From positions 23,269,270-23,333,269 of the forward strand of contig JASEVX010000001.1 of the NCBI GenBank assembly GCA_031761405.1: 64,000 nt of DNA, written 5' to 3'. This document shows, piece after piece, positions 11,961-23,556 of this stretch. Source of the DNA: Serripes groenlandicus. Its lineage: Eukaryota > Mollusca > Bivalvia > Cardiida > Cardiidae. The notes beneath the pieces were generated by a model. It was not told the DNA's origin, did not search any database, and worked only from the letters and a program-made list of their open reading frames with translations. The first letter of the stretch is position 1. The number at the start of each line of letters is the position of its first letter. Made by a program: the position numbers and the translations under genes.

Positions 11961-12261
11961 GTGTGCCTGTCTCTGAGAGTCTCTCTTAAGTAAAGGAAAG
12001 TTTGCCTTCAGAGGAAAAAACCTTTCATCCAAAGATCATTAGAGTTTATTGCCCAAGTAGCTGGTACAGTAATAATAACCATACGCCTCCCTTGTTAAAC
12101 CGGGCCTTGACAATCAAACCATACATAAACATCATTATTCGAAACAAATGCAGTGATCACAAATCTCACGCTAAAAGTGCTCCAATATGACAGCTGTCAA
12201 AAGTTTTTCGTCCTCATAACAATTGTTGTAAAGCATAAAATCTGTGACTTTCATCCTTTCT

Positions 12262-12493
12262 TTAACCCCTTTCCCTCCTTCAACAATTCTGCAGCAGACG
12301 ACTTTGAACATATTTTGTCAAAAAAATAAAAAATCTCTATAATTGAATGGATTACCCATGACCAAAAGTGGAAAACATTGTGGCAAAAGGAGAAATTGCT
12401 CGTTTTGAGCAATTTCTTCTTTTGTCACTATGTTTTCAAAAATCCGTCTGCTGCAGAGGCGTCAGAAATCGTCTATATGAGGAAACGGGTTAA
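12262..12493 (-). mobile_element. T1 MITE, full length
   Basis: TTAACCCCTTTCCCTCCTTC to GAGGAAACGGGTTAA. The tip TTGCTCGTTTTGAGCAA is paired. Confidence 0.92.
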
Positions 12494-13080
12494 CCATTAA
12501 CCTGACAAGGTATTTTTAAAGATTTGCTTGCTTGGAAGACATTCAATCAAAATCTACGACATCTTGAATATTGAATGAATATATAATTTCAATACAGAAT
12601 TGACAAAATTACAGGATAGGGAGCTAATTTATTGTTTAATGAACTCTCTCCTTTTTTCCTTAATGTTTTGTATTCCCCTGTTGAGGTGTATAACGACATC
12701 TACATTTGGAAATGTGTTGATTCAATGCTCAAAGAGTTATTTCACATCCTAAGATGTGCACACATCGTATACAAAGAATATGTCCATAAGAAATCAAAAT
12801 TTTAAAATATAAGTATTACAAAATTGACAAATGAAATATCAAATTACGAACAAATGAAACAAATTGAGCAATGGCTTGAAACTATAAAACTGAGCAAGCT
12901 GTATTTCTATTACAAACAATTTCTCAGAACGTTTTTGAGGAAGAGACACACCACGGGTACACTGAAAGGTGAAGGGTTTCCCGTCTTTCACATATGTGTC
13001 CTGAAGATGAATATTTTTGCATCACATTATGATAATCTTTCCAAGTCACAGAGCAACGTCTTTCTGACGCACATTTTACA
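12494..13080. other. Unassigned AT-rich spacer
   Basis: No recognised repeat, exon or RNA. Confidence 0.4.
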
Positions 13081-13082
13081 CT

Positions 13083-13296
13083 CTTGGCCACATACGACAC
13101 ATCTGCAGCAGAAGACTTTTAAAACATTTAGTTGAAAATCTCTATAAATGAAAGAATAATTATTGAATCAACTTGAAAACAATGTGGCAAGAGGAGAAAT
13201 TGCTCAATATGAGCAATTTCTCCTTTTTCCACAATGTTTTTCAAAAGTTGTCTGCTGCGAGGCATCATAAAGTGTCTTTATGTGGGAAAGGGTTAA
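13083..13296 (-). mobile_element. T1 MITE, diverged left end
   Basis: The left TTAA is lost (TTGGCCACATACGACAC). The right end GTGGGAAAGGGTTAA is intact. Confidence 0.8.
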
Positions 13297-13888
13297 CCAG
13301 GGTTGATTGTAACTTTTACATTAGAAATAACTTCAAAGTAAGAGTTAGAAAATTGAGCAAAAGGCGGAAATTTCTTGTTTCTGGTAGAAGATAATGCACC
13401 ATGGGTATAGTGCTTAAATGCTCAATTGCAAATGTTAAATACTTTTTAACCACTTATTATAATAACCCGTTAACAATCAACCTTAAATTCCATGACAAAC
13501 CAACTTAAACATGTGTTTACAAAGAAAAATTCTGGGGAAATTGTGAAAACTGTTTGATACAATAATTTATTTTTACTTATACTGTATATGTAACAACTCA
13601 ATCTGGAAAAAAACATACTTAATTTCATAAAAATATTTTTGGTTAATCTTGGCTGTAATTATATAACTATGAATTGACTTAATCCCCTGCTACACCATAT
13701 GCTGCAGTTGAACGTCTTTCTTGCAATGGTGAATTAAACAAACCTTGTAACTTGTCAACTTCAGATTGATAATTTTATACAGATCTCTAAGTGAGTGCAC
13801 AATATTCAAAAACTGGTCTTACTAAATAATTTCCTCCACTTATTATCCATTTCTGTCGTACAACAAATCTGCAGCAAGAACAGTGTCT
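13297..13888. other. Unassigned AT-rich spacer
   Basis: Nothing recognised apart from a short CAACAAATCTGCAGCA T1 scrap near 13860. Confidence 0.4.
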
Positions 13889-13890
13889 CT

Positions 13891-14120
13891 TTAACCCTTC
13901 CCCTCATACTGCAATTATGCAGCAGACAACTTTGAACATATTTTGTCCAAAAATAGAAAATCTCTGTATTTGAATGGATAACCTATGACTAAAAGTGGAA
14001 AACATTGTGGCAAAAGGAGAAATTGCTTGTTTTGAGCAAATCCTTCTTTTGTCACTATGTTTTTAAAAAGCTGTCTGCTGCAGAGGCGTCAAAAAGTGTC
14101 TATATGAGGGAAAGGGTTAA
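13891..14120 (-). mobile_element. T1 MITE, full length (230 bp)
   Basis: TTAA at both ends. The palindrome tip carries a one-sided change, TTGCTTGTTTTGAGCAA, an unpaired intermediate state. Confidence 0.94.
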
Positions 14121-14123
14121 TTA

Positions 14124-14217
14124 TTAGTTTAATTATTGAATAGAATTGAAAACATTGTGGCAAAAGGCAAAATTGCTCCTTCTCCTCGGCTGCAGAGGCG
14201 TCAAAAAGCGCCTATAT
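14124..14217 (-). mobile_element. T1 MITE fragment
   Basis: GAAAACATTGTGGCAAAAGG followed by the L arm GCTGCAGAGGCGTC. The palindrome right side is deleted. Confidence 0.6.
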
Positions 14218-14970
14218 GTTTGATCTGACCCTGAGCTTGGTGACCCAAAATACAATCCCAGACTCCCAATCCCACATTTTAGCTGGGCAATTTATTTGTC
14301 TAACTTTATTAGAACTGATTAAGTCTTATAACAGTTAGTGAGTGAACGCACTAGTTTGATGTAACCCACACACCCATCTAAAAACACTACTGCCTTAACA
14401 ATGCAATCACAACTCTAATAACAAGGTTTCAATTTTATTAAATAATGATTATATATTAGTATGATAAATCATCACCATTATTATCACTTTTTATTATTAT
14501 TTATAGCAAAGATCAAAATGGGCTGACCAGAGTCAAATCCAGCCACAATAAGGGTTCAAAGGCTATAGTTTTCTTTTTCTTTTAAATTAATAAATTCTTT
14601 AATCATTATTTAAATACCTCATTTCAACCGTTTCATAAACAATACATTACTTCTTTGGGTGAATTTCATGCTTCAGAATCCTGTTCCAGGTTGCCTTAAA
14701 ACTAATTAATTTATTTCAACTGTCAACATGTTTTTTCTGTAACACACTGGAACATGGTCCTAGTTGTCAATGTCATGTCTGACCATTTGCTTTCTTGACC
14801 AGTTTATTGATGACCATTGTCCTGGCATCACTGGACATACAACCTGTGACCATATGCCCTGATGTCCGTCTCAGTTTACAGTTATTCGTGCTAACTTTTA
14901 CCCTGTATTCAAACTTTCACTTCATTAGTTTTTGAAATTGCAAACAATCACTTTACAAGGTCATCTTCTG
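14218..14970. other. Unassigned spacer
   Basis: No exon or recognised repeat. TTATTATTATTT-type simple sequence near 14475-14505. Confidence 0.4.
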
Positions 14971-14976
14971 TAACTC

Positions 14977-15105
14977 TTTAACAATTTAAGACAAATCTGA
15001 AGCAGATGACTTCGAAAACATCTGGTTAAAAATACGGTAAATGAAAGTTTAATGATTAAATAAAGTTGTAAACATTTAGGCAAAAGGAGAAATTGAACAA
15101 CAAAT
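14977..15105 (-). mobile_element. T1 MITE, old fragment
   Basis: AAATCTGAAGCAGATGACTTCG then TAAAGTTGTAAACATTTAGGC and GGAGAAATTG. Confidence 0.5.
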
Positions 15106-15402
15106 TACTCATTGAAACGGATTTCATCCTTTTTCATTAATAACGTGAAATGAATAGAAAAAACTGTGTTTAACATAATATAAATATTTCACACTCAAAA
15201 ATATTTTGTTCACTATTCAAAACAGATCTGAAGGCTTCATTGTTAAATGTGTATCAGACATATTATTATAGTTATTTGAGTTGAAAAATCATCCAAAAAT
15301 GATGTTTTATCAGAAATGTTATGGTAAGTATTTCTATAATAAGAATTGTGAGAAAAAGTGTACATTACAGTTTTCAAATGTGTATGCATCACAGAAACAC
15401 TT

Positions 15403-15616
15403 TTTTCCCACATAAAGACAATTTCTGACGCCTCTGCAGTAGACGCGCCTTTTCAAAACATTGTTGCAAAAGGAGAAATTGCTCATGATGAGCAATTTCT
15501 CCATTTGCCACAATGTTTTCAACTTCATCCAATAATTATACAATCATATATACATGTATATAGTTTCCACGTCATTGCCAAGATATTTCCAAAGTCATCT
15601 GCTGTAGAAGGGTTAA
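15403..15616 (+). mobile_element. T1 MITE with good palindrome
   Basis: GGAGAAATTGCTCATGATGAGCAATTTCTCC is perfect over its stem. The left TTAA is missing; the right end is shortened to GTAGAAGGGTTAA. Confidence 0.78.
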
Positions 15617-15825
15617 AAGAGTTCAATGGTCAAATGACATCTCCCAAATGAAGTGCCATTTGGTGAAGGACTTGTATGTGAAATGATCAGACAGTATTCC
15701 GACAAGTGAAGTGTGTCCCTACCATATGTCTACCACAAGCACAATTTGATAACATGCATTGTGATATCGATATGCTTCTCAGAACAAAAGGTAGTGGTGT
15801 AACAATTTTCTTTGCATACAATATT

Positions 15826-16082
15826 TTAGGATTGATTGATTACTTTGGGTGTTTTACATCGCTTCCAACGATCTTTAAGTTATATCACGGCATTTCCTGG
15901 GTAAGTTACCAGTGCTTTTGGTCCATTTATCTTGACACCAGCCAGTTAGTCGAAATGCTAACCCTGAAACCCTGAGCGCCAAGGAGGGCAGCCATTACTA
16001 CCATTTTTAAAGTCTTTGGTATGACCCGGCCGAGGATCATACTTGCTAACTCCCGAACCCGACGCAGATGTTCTACCTCTGT
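15826..16082 (-). repeat. SINE, diverged
   Basis: GATTGATTGATTACTTTGGG tail, GTTATATCACGGCATTTCCTG, GACACCAGCCAG, TAAAGTCTTTGGTATGACC and a worn head (GACCCGGCCGAGGATC, CTACCTCTGTGG). Same layout as 56250-56715. Confidence 0.7.
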
Positions 16083-16231
16083 GGTGGTAAAAGAAAAGAA
16101 GAAACTGTTCCTGATGAATTAGTTCTATCAAGGTGATAAAACATCTTCTTTTTCATTCAGATAATTAACTTCATTAAGTTCTAAAATTAAGTCTTCAATT
16201 TCAGGGAAATGTCCATGTCATCATTTTTTTT

Positions 16232-16461
16232 TTAACCCTTTCCCAAATATAGACAAATGTTGATACCTCTACAGTACACAACATTTGAAAACAATGTGGC
16301 AAAAGAAGAAATTGCTCATAATGAGCAATTTCTCCTTTTTCCACACAGTTTACAATTCTGTTTAATAACTTAACTTTTCTTTATAGAGATTTTTCTTGTT
16401 TTTTGCCTACATGTTTTTCAAGACGTCTGCTGCAGATTTGTTGTATACGGGAAAGGTTTAA
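16232..16461 (+). mobile_element. T1 MITE, full length (230 bp)
   Basis: TTAACCCTTTCCCAAATATA to ACGGGAAAGGTTTAA. The palindrome GAAATTGCTCATAATGAGCA is perfect. Confidence 0.9.
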
Positions 16462-16587
16462 GTAATTTCTATGTTAATCTGTTACTGTATACTTCGACTG
16501 TTTGTTTTGCAACATGGGCTGAAAGCCATTCAAGATGTGTCCATCAAGACTACAGGTTAATTATCGAGGAAGAAGACAGTAAGAGTG

Positions 16588-16775
16588 GATTCAATGGTGC
16601 AGTGGTAGAGTGTCGGCCTCTTGTACTAAAGGTCCTGGATTCGTATCCTGTGATGAGCGAGTTCTGCCTTTAGGATTTTTCCACACAAATGGTGCGAGTA
16701 CTGGTTATGTCTCCAGGAAGCAGACATTGAGCTTGTTAATATAAGCTAAAAGCTTGTTTCGCAAATGATGTAATA
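16588..16775 (+). repeat. tRNA-derived SINE
   Basis: The head reads GGTGCAGTGGTAGAG (A box) and GGATTCGTATCC (B box), 45 nt apart. It is followed by a short body and an A-rich tail (GTAATAAAATTAAA). It is not a functional tRNA, because no complementary acceptor stem is seen. Confidence 0.65.
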
Positions 16776-16799
16776 AAATTAAACTAAGAGTGATTATTC

Positions 16800-18010
16800 C
16801 TAAGTTTGAAAAACTTGCTCCACAAACCATAATAACAAAAATGAACTAGATTTAAATTAAAACCACAGAAATAAGAAACAAGCAGAATTTGATAATAAAC
16901 CAATCATTATTCAAACATGTCATTTTCAGACTTTTTTAAATTCAAAACATCTTATGAATAAAATGAAAATTACACCTAAATGTAAGTAAAATTTTAATGC
17001 AGATTACAAAACATTTTGAGAACTCCAACTGTGAAATTGCTTGATAATTTGTCAATTATGGTACCAAAAATGTTTTCATAAGTCTCAAACATTATGGAGT
17101 TATCTTAAGTTTGCTGCACTCAGGAGAACATTTAATTAAGTGCAATAATGTCCTTACTATACCACAAAATTTAATATTTTATTGCTTTTATATTAAACTG
17201 CTTTCCTACCTATCAAGGAAACAAATTGCACCATAATCTTTCTACAACTGTTTATTGATTTACAAGGCCCCTAAAACCGCCCATTTGGTGCAGGGATTAA
17301 TCAGTTAATTTAGACAACAGACATAACGGGCTCAGGTAGCATCTTTAACGGCAATGAAAGAACCTAATCAAGGTGAAAATTTCACCATCAGTGAAATCCA
17401 AAGGGTAATTTGTCCCTTTGCCTTACACAACCGGGCAGCAATATAGTGGTGTCTATGGAATACAGAATCCTTTATCACATTTTTAAGACAAGGTATTGCG
17501 AGAAAATTCATTTGTATTTATAGTAAATAATAAAACAACTAATTTCATTTATATTTTGATACTACAGAACAGATACTAGCTATCTTGAATGAATAATAAA
17601 CAGACAGTATCTAAAGGTAGAAAGCCATGACAAGAAGGAAGACAAGGACCTGAGCTAGCAGATGCAGTCATTTTGTCCAATAACAATCAAATGAAAGCAC
17701 AAATCATCGTAGAAAATACATCAAAGATATTCATTTTTACGTTGAATTGAGATCACCGAGTTCAGGTGATACCACCATTACAAAAGCTGCATTAAATAGA
17801 GAGAGAAAAAAAACAGCAAGCACTGTCATGAAAAAACAGCATGTATTGTGTGGCTGGATTTGGAATCATTATAACGTTGGCAGATTGCAAATCAATTGGG
17901 ACTGCAGATTGTAGAGAGATGAACGTACATTTCATAGCAAGTGAACTGTTGAAGACCATTTTTAATTGACCAGGCTAAAAAGATAGAAGTCGCAGGGGTT
18001 AACTATATGC
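16800..18010. other. Unassigned spacer, low in repeats
   Basis: The longest stretch in this intron without a recognisable T1. No exon signal found on either strand. Confidence 0.4.
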
Positions 18011-18012
18011 CA

Positions 18013-18242
18013 TTAACCCATTTCCCACATACAGACGCTTTCCAACACCTCTGCAGCAGACGCCTTTGAAAACAATGTGCCAAAAGTAGAAATTGCTCAA
18101 AACGAGTAATTTATCCTTAAGTCACAATGTTTTCAACTCTATTCAGTAATTATACCTACATTTAAAGAGCTTTTCTGTGTTTTTGCCTCTTATGTTGTCA
18201 AAGACGTCTGCTGCAGATTTGTTTTATGTGGGAAAGGGTTAA
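18013..18242 (+). mobile_element. T1 MITE, full length (230 bp)
   Basis: TTAACCCATTTCCCACATAC to GTGGGAAAGGGTTAA. The palindrome right side is slightly decayed. Confidence 0.92.
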
Positions 18243-18321
18243 CCCATCCCGCATGGCAACCAATTTTTCACAACAACAGCAATTAGGGCAGAAAGAAGCT
18301 GTTGCAAGCAGCAAACAACTT

Positions 18322-18485
18322 TAACGTTTCCCCACATACAGACATGTTTTGACGCCTCTACAGCAGATGACTTTTGAAAAACATTGTGACAAAGGAGAAA
18401 TTACTCAAGATGGGCAAACTCTCCTTTTGCCACAATGTTTTCAACTCAATAACTTTAATTTTAGTTATGTAAATTTTACATTTTT
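18322..18485 (+). mobile_element. T1 MITE, truncated
   Basis: L arm and palindrome are present. The sequence breaks at a SINE piece before the R arm. Confidence 0.75.
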
Positions 18486-18613
18486 GGTGGAAGACGAATG
18501 ACGCATGTCGCATTGACTTTTGTCAATCCTCGGAAAGGAAGTTGGCCGAGCCAGGATTTGAACTCACAACCCCTGGATTGACAGCCCGCGTCGCTATCGA
18601 CTGAGCTACTGGG
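18486..18613 (-). repeat. SINE head fragment (tRNA-like)
   Basis: On the minus strand: TAGCTCAGTCGATAGCG (A box) and GTTCAAATCC (B box), then GACGAATGACGCATGTCGC. Closely matches the head of the intact SINE at 52097-52386. Confidence 0.8.
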
Positions 18614-18620
18614 GCTAGGC

Positions 18621-18676
18621 ACGAAGAAGAAGAAGAAAATGAAGGAGGAAGAAGAAGAAGAAGAAGAAGAAGAAGA
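18621..18676. repeat. (GAA)n microsatellite
   Basis: An interrupted GAA run of about 56 bp adjoining the SINE head. Confidence 0.9.
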
Positions 18677-19124
18677 GAGTAGCGCTCAAGATTTTGAAAG
18701 GATTTTTCATCTTTATATAGGACTGTTATTAGTTTTGTAGTGACATCGTGGCTATGTGTCAAATCTTTTAGTGTGTTGTATATATTCTTGTAAGTGTAGA
18801 AAGATGGAGTTATTAATATTGTATGGCAATGTACTGTCTCCATAAAGCTTCAACTTTTGGGGATGATCAGTCATGTTCATCATTGGCAATTGCTCCTTTG
18901 CCAACACTTATTTTAAAAGTTGTCAGTAGACAATCAAAATTCTTCTGTATTAGGGAAAAGCTTAATCCGCGAAGTAAATTGAACTTATCCATCACGGAAT
19001 TTTGATATATAAATTCATTCTTCATTCATAAGATATTTACCCATGATGGAAGTGTTGATTAAGATAATGACCAATGCAGACTGATCTATATGAGTTCACA
19101 TTAATGCTTCCAAAAATGACTATT

Positions 19125-19557
19125 ATTGCTTCCCACATACAGACATGTTTTGAATTTTGCAAAACATTGTGACTATGGAGTAATTGCACAAATTGGGCAA
19201 TTTCTCCCTTTGGTACAATGTTTTTCTCCCTTTGGTACAATGTTTTAAATTCTATTTCCTAAGTTATGCATTCATTAATAGACTTTTTCCATAATAATGT
19301 CTTCATGTTTTAACTCTTTCAGCGCCAAAGGCAATATTGAGCTTTTTGCAAACAATACAGATTCAGGTGAGTCAGCTCGTAACGAGCTGTCTCACCTGAA
19401 ATCTGCATTGTTTGGCTGTGAGTTATAAAAATATTGCAAAAATCCAATAACATGAAAATCGAGCAGTCCGAATTTGAACATGGAAGAGTCTACTTTAAAC
19501 AATTCAGCGCTGAAAGGGTTAAGAAGTTATTACTTGTTGTAAGTGGGAAAGGGTTTA
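19125..19557 (+). mobile_element. T1 MITE split by a second TTAA MITE
   Basis: Left part 19125-19309, right part 19523-19557 (TTGTTGTAAGTGGGAAAGGG). The left part has a 22-bp tandem duplication (19202-19245, TCTCCCTTTGGTACAATG). Confidence 0.75.
19310..19522. mobile_element. T2 MITE: second TTAA family
   Basis: Ends TTAACTCTTTCAGCGCC and GCGCTGAAAGGGTTAA, 213 bp. Central palindrome CAGGTGAGTCAGCTCG and CGAGCTGTCTCACCTG with AAACAATACAGATT / AATCTGCATTGTTT outer arms. It is inserted in a T1 copy with TTAA on both sides. Confidence 0.85.
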
Positions 19558-19865
19558 CACATACAACACATCTGCAGCAGACATCTTTGGCAACATAAAT
19601 GTTACCAGAACTTGCCCTGTAAACATAACTTTAAGCAATAGTTGATTATTTAACCCTGACTTTCAGTCAAGGCCATATAATACGTGATACAGTTTTGAAA
19701 GTGAAAAAGTTTGCAAATTTCACAAATGCACAAAGTTTGCAACCATTTTGAAAAGCATAAATTTCAACTTTCGCTGAAGTATATTTTTACCTACAGACGC
19801 CAGTGTAGAGTCAGGCAACCTACAGAGTTACATAAAAAGCAGGTAATACTTGGATTCCTACTGTA

Positions 19866-19991
19866 ACCGTTTCCCACATAAATTAGTTGTAAACTAACAT
19901 AAAACATTGTGGCAAAGGGAGAAATTGCTCATAATGAGCAAAGTTGTCAGCTGAAGAGGCGTTAGAAATCATCTGTATATGGAAAAGGGAT
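19866..19991 (-). mobile_element. T1 MITE, deleted copy
   Basis: AACCGTTTCCCACATA start, half palindrome, then an L arm-type end GAGGCGTTAGAAATCATC. Confidence 0.6.
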
Positions 19992-20108
19992 ATCTTTTGG
20001 ATATTTCAATCATAATTAAAAAAATAATCAATTTAAAAGACAATAAGGTTTTATTTTGCAGCAATATATGGAAGTAACTTCTTACCACATTCACAGTCGA
20101 ATTACAAA

Positions 20109-20293
20109 TTCAGTCCAACCTGTGTGTAAAGACCACTCATGGGAAGAGAAAACAAGCTGGTCTTCATTCACAGGTGGTCTTTAATTGCAGGGTAATTTTT
20201 TGCAGAAATGAGTATTTGGGAAATTTAAAAGAGTGGATGCTATAGACAGGGAATTGCTATAAAAAGGTGCTTTTTAACACAGGTTTGACTGTA
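20109..20293. mobile_element. TACAGT inverted-repeat MITE, second copy
   Basis: TTCAGTCCAACCTGTGTGTA left and TTTTTAACACAGGTTTGACTGTA right. An internal GACCACTCATGGG...GGTGGTCTTTAA pair is also present. Confidence 0.7.
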
Positions 20294-20981
20294 TTTGTTA
20301 ACATTTCTGAATGCAAACTGTCTGGAACCAGCAATTTGCAAACTTTTTGACAAGACTGATTATCATCCAATTCAGTAATACAAAGTTTCAGGCTTTACAA
20401 AAGTTGTAGGCATTATTTGCTGCATACAGACTGAAAGCGATTTCTATAATGCAAAGGGTCAAATGATAACGTAGGGGAGGGTCACATGTAATTATTACAG
20501 TACAAAATTAATTAACAACGTAAGCCTCTTTAGTTCTGATTTTGTCGAGGAATACTCCCTGCAGTATGATTTAATTACCGTTATCACCTCCGTAAAAAAT
20601 ACATTCAGTAATGTTTCCCTTAGATGAAGTTTTAATCCAAATTACAGGTGATAATTACACCTAATTCCGATGATGACAGTGGTAGATAACCTTTTATTTG
20701 TCATTATACGTCAGGGTAGCATCTCCCACTTTTACCTAATATGGAATTTGTTTAGAGTTGATATTTCCTTTAAATATCAGAGGAAATAATGTTACAACTT
20801 GCGCGTATACCCTTTTTGATACAGAGGTTTTTAGAGAAGCAGAAATGGTTCATTATGACCATCCCATAATGCTTTATCATAAGTCATCAGCTGCAGAGGC
20901 ATCAAAATCATCTCTATCACAGAATTGTTAAACTGTTGTCTATTGCAGAAAAATGCTGTTATAGAACAGAAGCAGAAAGAT

Positions 20982-21170
20982 TTAACCCTTTCCCTCATAT
21001 AGACGCTTTCTGATGCCTCTGCAGCAGACGGCTTTTTGAAAACATAGTGTCAAAAGAAGAAATTGCTCAAAACGAGCCATTTCTCCTTTTGCCACAATGT
21101 TTTCCACCTTTAGTCATAGGTTATTGATTCAATTAAAGAGATTTTCTACTTTTTGACAAAACATGTTCAA
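20982..21170 (+). mobile_element. T1 MITE, R arm lost
   Basis: Left TTAA and palindrome (CTCAAAACGAGC with one mismatch) are intact. It breaks after GACAAAACATGTTCAATG. A reverse T1 scrap follows to 21280. Confidence 0.8.
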
Positions 21171-21280
21171 TGTCAAAACATTGAGGGAATGATCCATTGA
21201 CAAATTCCTCTTTTTCCTCAATGTTAGAAATGCTGTCAGCTGCAGGGGCATTGAATGTCATTTTTATCAGGGAAATAGTT

Positions 21281-21516
21281 ATAACCATTTCTCACATACA
21301 GACTGTTTCTAGAGCCTCTGCAGCAGACTACTTTTGAAAACATTATGGTAAATGGAGAAACAGCTCAAAAGACAAATTTCTGCTTTTGTCACATTGTTTT
21401 CAATATTGTTTCAATAGTTAAACTTTGCATTAATTAAAAACGTTTTCCATAATTTTGTATTGATGTTTTCAAAGTCGTCTGCTCCTTCTGCATTGTAGTA
21501 TGCGTGAAAAGATAAA
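21281..21516 (+). mobile_element. T1 MITE, diverged
   Basis: CCATTTCTCACATACAGACT to GTATGCGTGAAAAG. First of four T1 copies in a row. Confidence 0.65.
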
Positions 21517-21667
21517 ACCCTTTCCCACATCATTTCCTGCTTTTGCCACAATGTTTTCAATTTTATTCAATGATATTTCTATCGTTTATAGGGAATTTCA
21601 ATATTTTTTAATAAATGCTTTCAAAGTGGTCTGCTACAGATTTGCTGTAATGTGTGAAAGGGTTAAA
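21517..21667 (+). mobile_element. T1 MITE, palindrome left side deleted
   Basis: CCCTTTCCCACATCATTTCC joins directly to the right palindrome arm, then the R arm ends GTGTGAAAGGGTTAA. Confidence 0.75.
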
Positions 21668-21892
21668 CCCTTCCCTGCATACCAGAAATCTGCAGCAGAC
21701 GACTTTGAAAACCTCTACTCAAAAGTATGTGAAATCTCTATAGTTGAAGGTATAATTACTGAAAAAAGTTGAAAACATTATGGCAAAAGGAGAAATTGCT
21801 CGTGCTGAGCGATTTCTCCTTTTGTCAAGGTGTTTTCAAAAGTCGTCTGCTGCGAATGTGTCAAAATGCGTCTGCATGTGGAAAAGGATTAA
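21663..21892 (-). mobile_element. T1 MITE, full length (230 bp)
   Basis: Begins at the TTAA that ends the preceding copy and ends at the TTAA that begins the next. Palindrome GCTCGTGCTGAGC. Confidence 0.88.
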
Positions 21893-22117
21893 CCCTTTCC
21901 CTCATACGACAATTCTGCAGCAGACGACTTTGAACATATTTTGTCAAAAAATAGAAAATCTCTATGATTGAATGGATAACCTATGACTAAAAGCGGAAAA
22001 CATTGTGGCAAAAGGAGAAATTGCTTGTTTTGAGCAATTTCTTCTTTTGTCACTATGTTTTCAAAAAGCCGTCTGCAGCAGAGGCATCAGAAAGCGTCTA
22101 TATGAGGGAAAGGGTTA
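21889..22117 (-). mobile_element. T1 MITE, full length
   Basis: Shares its left TTAA (21889-21892) with the previous element. The tip TTGCTTGTTTTGAGCAA has a one-sided change. Confidence 0.93.
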
Positions 22118-22466
22118 AGGTAGTTTACTGAAGCACTTCAATGGTTCATAATTGCATCATCTAAAATATGAGAGAATTTTTTGATCACAGGAATTTGTGA
22201 TATAAAAGGTCCATTATGTAGTGGTCACTCCGGCCATCATTGGGGATTACTGGTCATAATGGTCCAACACATGAAAGGGACACTTATACCCCATATAAGT
22301 GGGCATTCAACATGGGCCAATGTAAAACAAACATTGGGCCATTTCACAAGTGTACATGGGAAAAAAATGCTAATTAAGTGTCAATCTTTTACAACTTTAT
22401 TTTCTTTGCTTAAACCTTTGACCTTTTTACCTGATATGCAGTTGTAGTACTCTTCTAAATCAGATG

Positions 22467-22809
22467 GATGTTTTCAACTCTTTTTAACCCTTTCCCTCAT
22501 ATAGACGCTTTCGGACGCCTCTGCAGCAGACAGCTTTTTGAAAACATAGTGACAAAAGAAGAAATTGCACAAAACGTGCAATTTCTCCTTTTGCCACAAT
22601 GTTTTCCACTTTTGGTCATAGGTTATCCATTCAATTAATGAGATTTTTCTATTTTTTGACAAAATACGTTCAAAGTCGTATGCTGCAGAATTGCCGTATG
22701 AGGGAAAGGGTTAATAGTAAAACTCTCATTTATTGAGATTGTTCATGTTTTTGTCAATAAGTTTTGAAAGTCATCTGCTGCAGAAATATCGTAGGTGGGA
22801 AAGTGTTAA
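22467..22809 (+). mobile_element. Older T1 MITE split by a younger T1
   Basis: Left remnant ATGTTTTCAACTCTTT, right remnant 22715-22809 ending TCGTAGGTGGGAAAGTGTTAA. The inner copy occupies 22484-22714. Confidence 0.7.
22484..22714 (+). mobile_element. T1 MITE, full length, nested
   Basis: TTAA ends. Tip TTGCACAAAACGTGCAA fully paired. Confidence 0.95.
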
Positions 22810-22865
22810 CAGAAATGTGCCATGTTTAGCCTACGTGTATTTAGAGTAGTCTGTCGGAGTTGTAT

Positions 22866-23062
22866 TTATTTATTTATTTATTTATTGGGGTTTTACGCCG
22901 CTTTCAACAATATTTCAGTTATATCACGGCGACAGTTCACTTATTCATGATCCCTGGGTAAACAAACCAGTACTAGGCTAGAAAATGTGCCTTGCTCAAG
23001 GGCACTCCACCATGATCGTAGTGCCGCAACTGGGGATCGAAGCCGGGACGTCGGAGTTGTAT
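22866..23062 (-). repeat. SINE with (TTTA)n tail
   Basis: Tail TTTATTTATTTATTTATTGG, GCCGCTTTCAACAATATTTCAG, GTTATATCACGGCG, CCAGTACTAGGCTAG, then GGGGATCGAAGCCGGGACGTC as a partial tRNA-like B box on the minus strand. Confidence 0.75.
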
Positions 23063-23206
23063 GAGGGGAAGGGTAAATGTGAAACTAGAATTATGCTGAA
23101 ACAAGTCTTAGTTGGCAGTCAAATTACACAACCCATAAACTCCAATGGCAATAACTCTTACTCAAAAAGTAAAACAGAAACCAAATTCAAAATTGATCAT
23201 CTTGTC

Positions 23207-23435
23207 TTAACCCTTTCCCTCATATAGACGCTTTCTGACGCCTCTGCTGCAGACGGCTTTTTGAAAACATAGTGACAAAAGAAGAAATTGCACAGAACGC
23301 GCAATTTCTCCTTTTGCCACAATGTTTTCCACTTTTTGTCATAGGTTATCCATTCAATTATGGAGATGTTCTATGTTTTGAAAAATACGTTCAAAGTCGT
23401 CTGCTGCAGAATTGTCGTATGAGGGAAAGGGTTAA
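23207..23435 (+). mobile_element. T1 MITE, full length
   Basis: TTAA ends. Tip TTGCACAGAACGCGCAA has one unpaired change. Confidence 0.94.
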
Positions 23436-23556
23436 AATTAGTTTTTGCCATATATCATTAAAAAAATCTGCTTGCATTGCAAAGAGCATAAATAGAAACC
23501 GCAAACAGACAAATTTTGATACCAGTGGTGCAGATTATTTAGTAATACAGAATAGA

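Noticed and set aside
16600..16655. A tRNA gene on the plus strand
   Set aside because: A- and B-box-like strings only. No acceptor-stem complement and a SINE-like tail.
21281..22117. CRISPR-like array of T1 units
   Set aside because: Units are 150-230 bp with shared TTAA ends, variable orientation and mutated copies. The host is a eukaryote.
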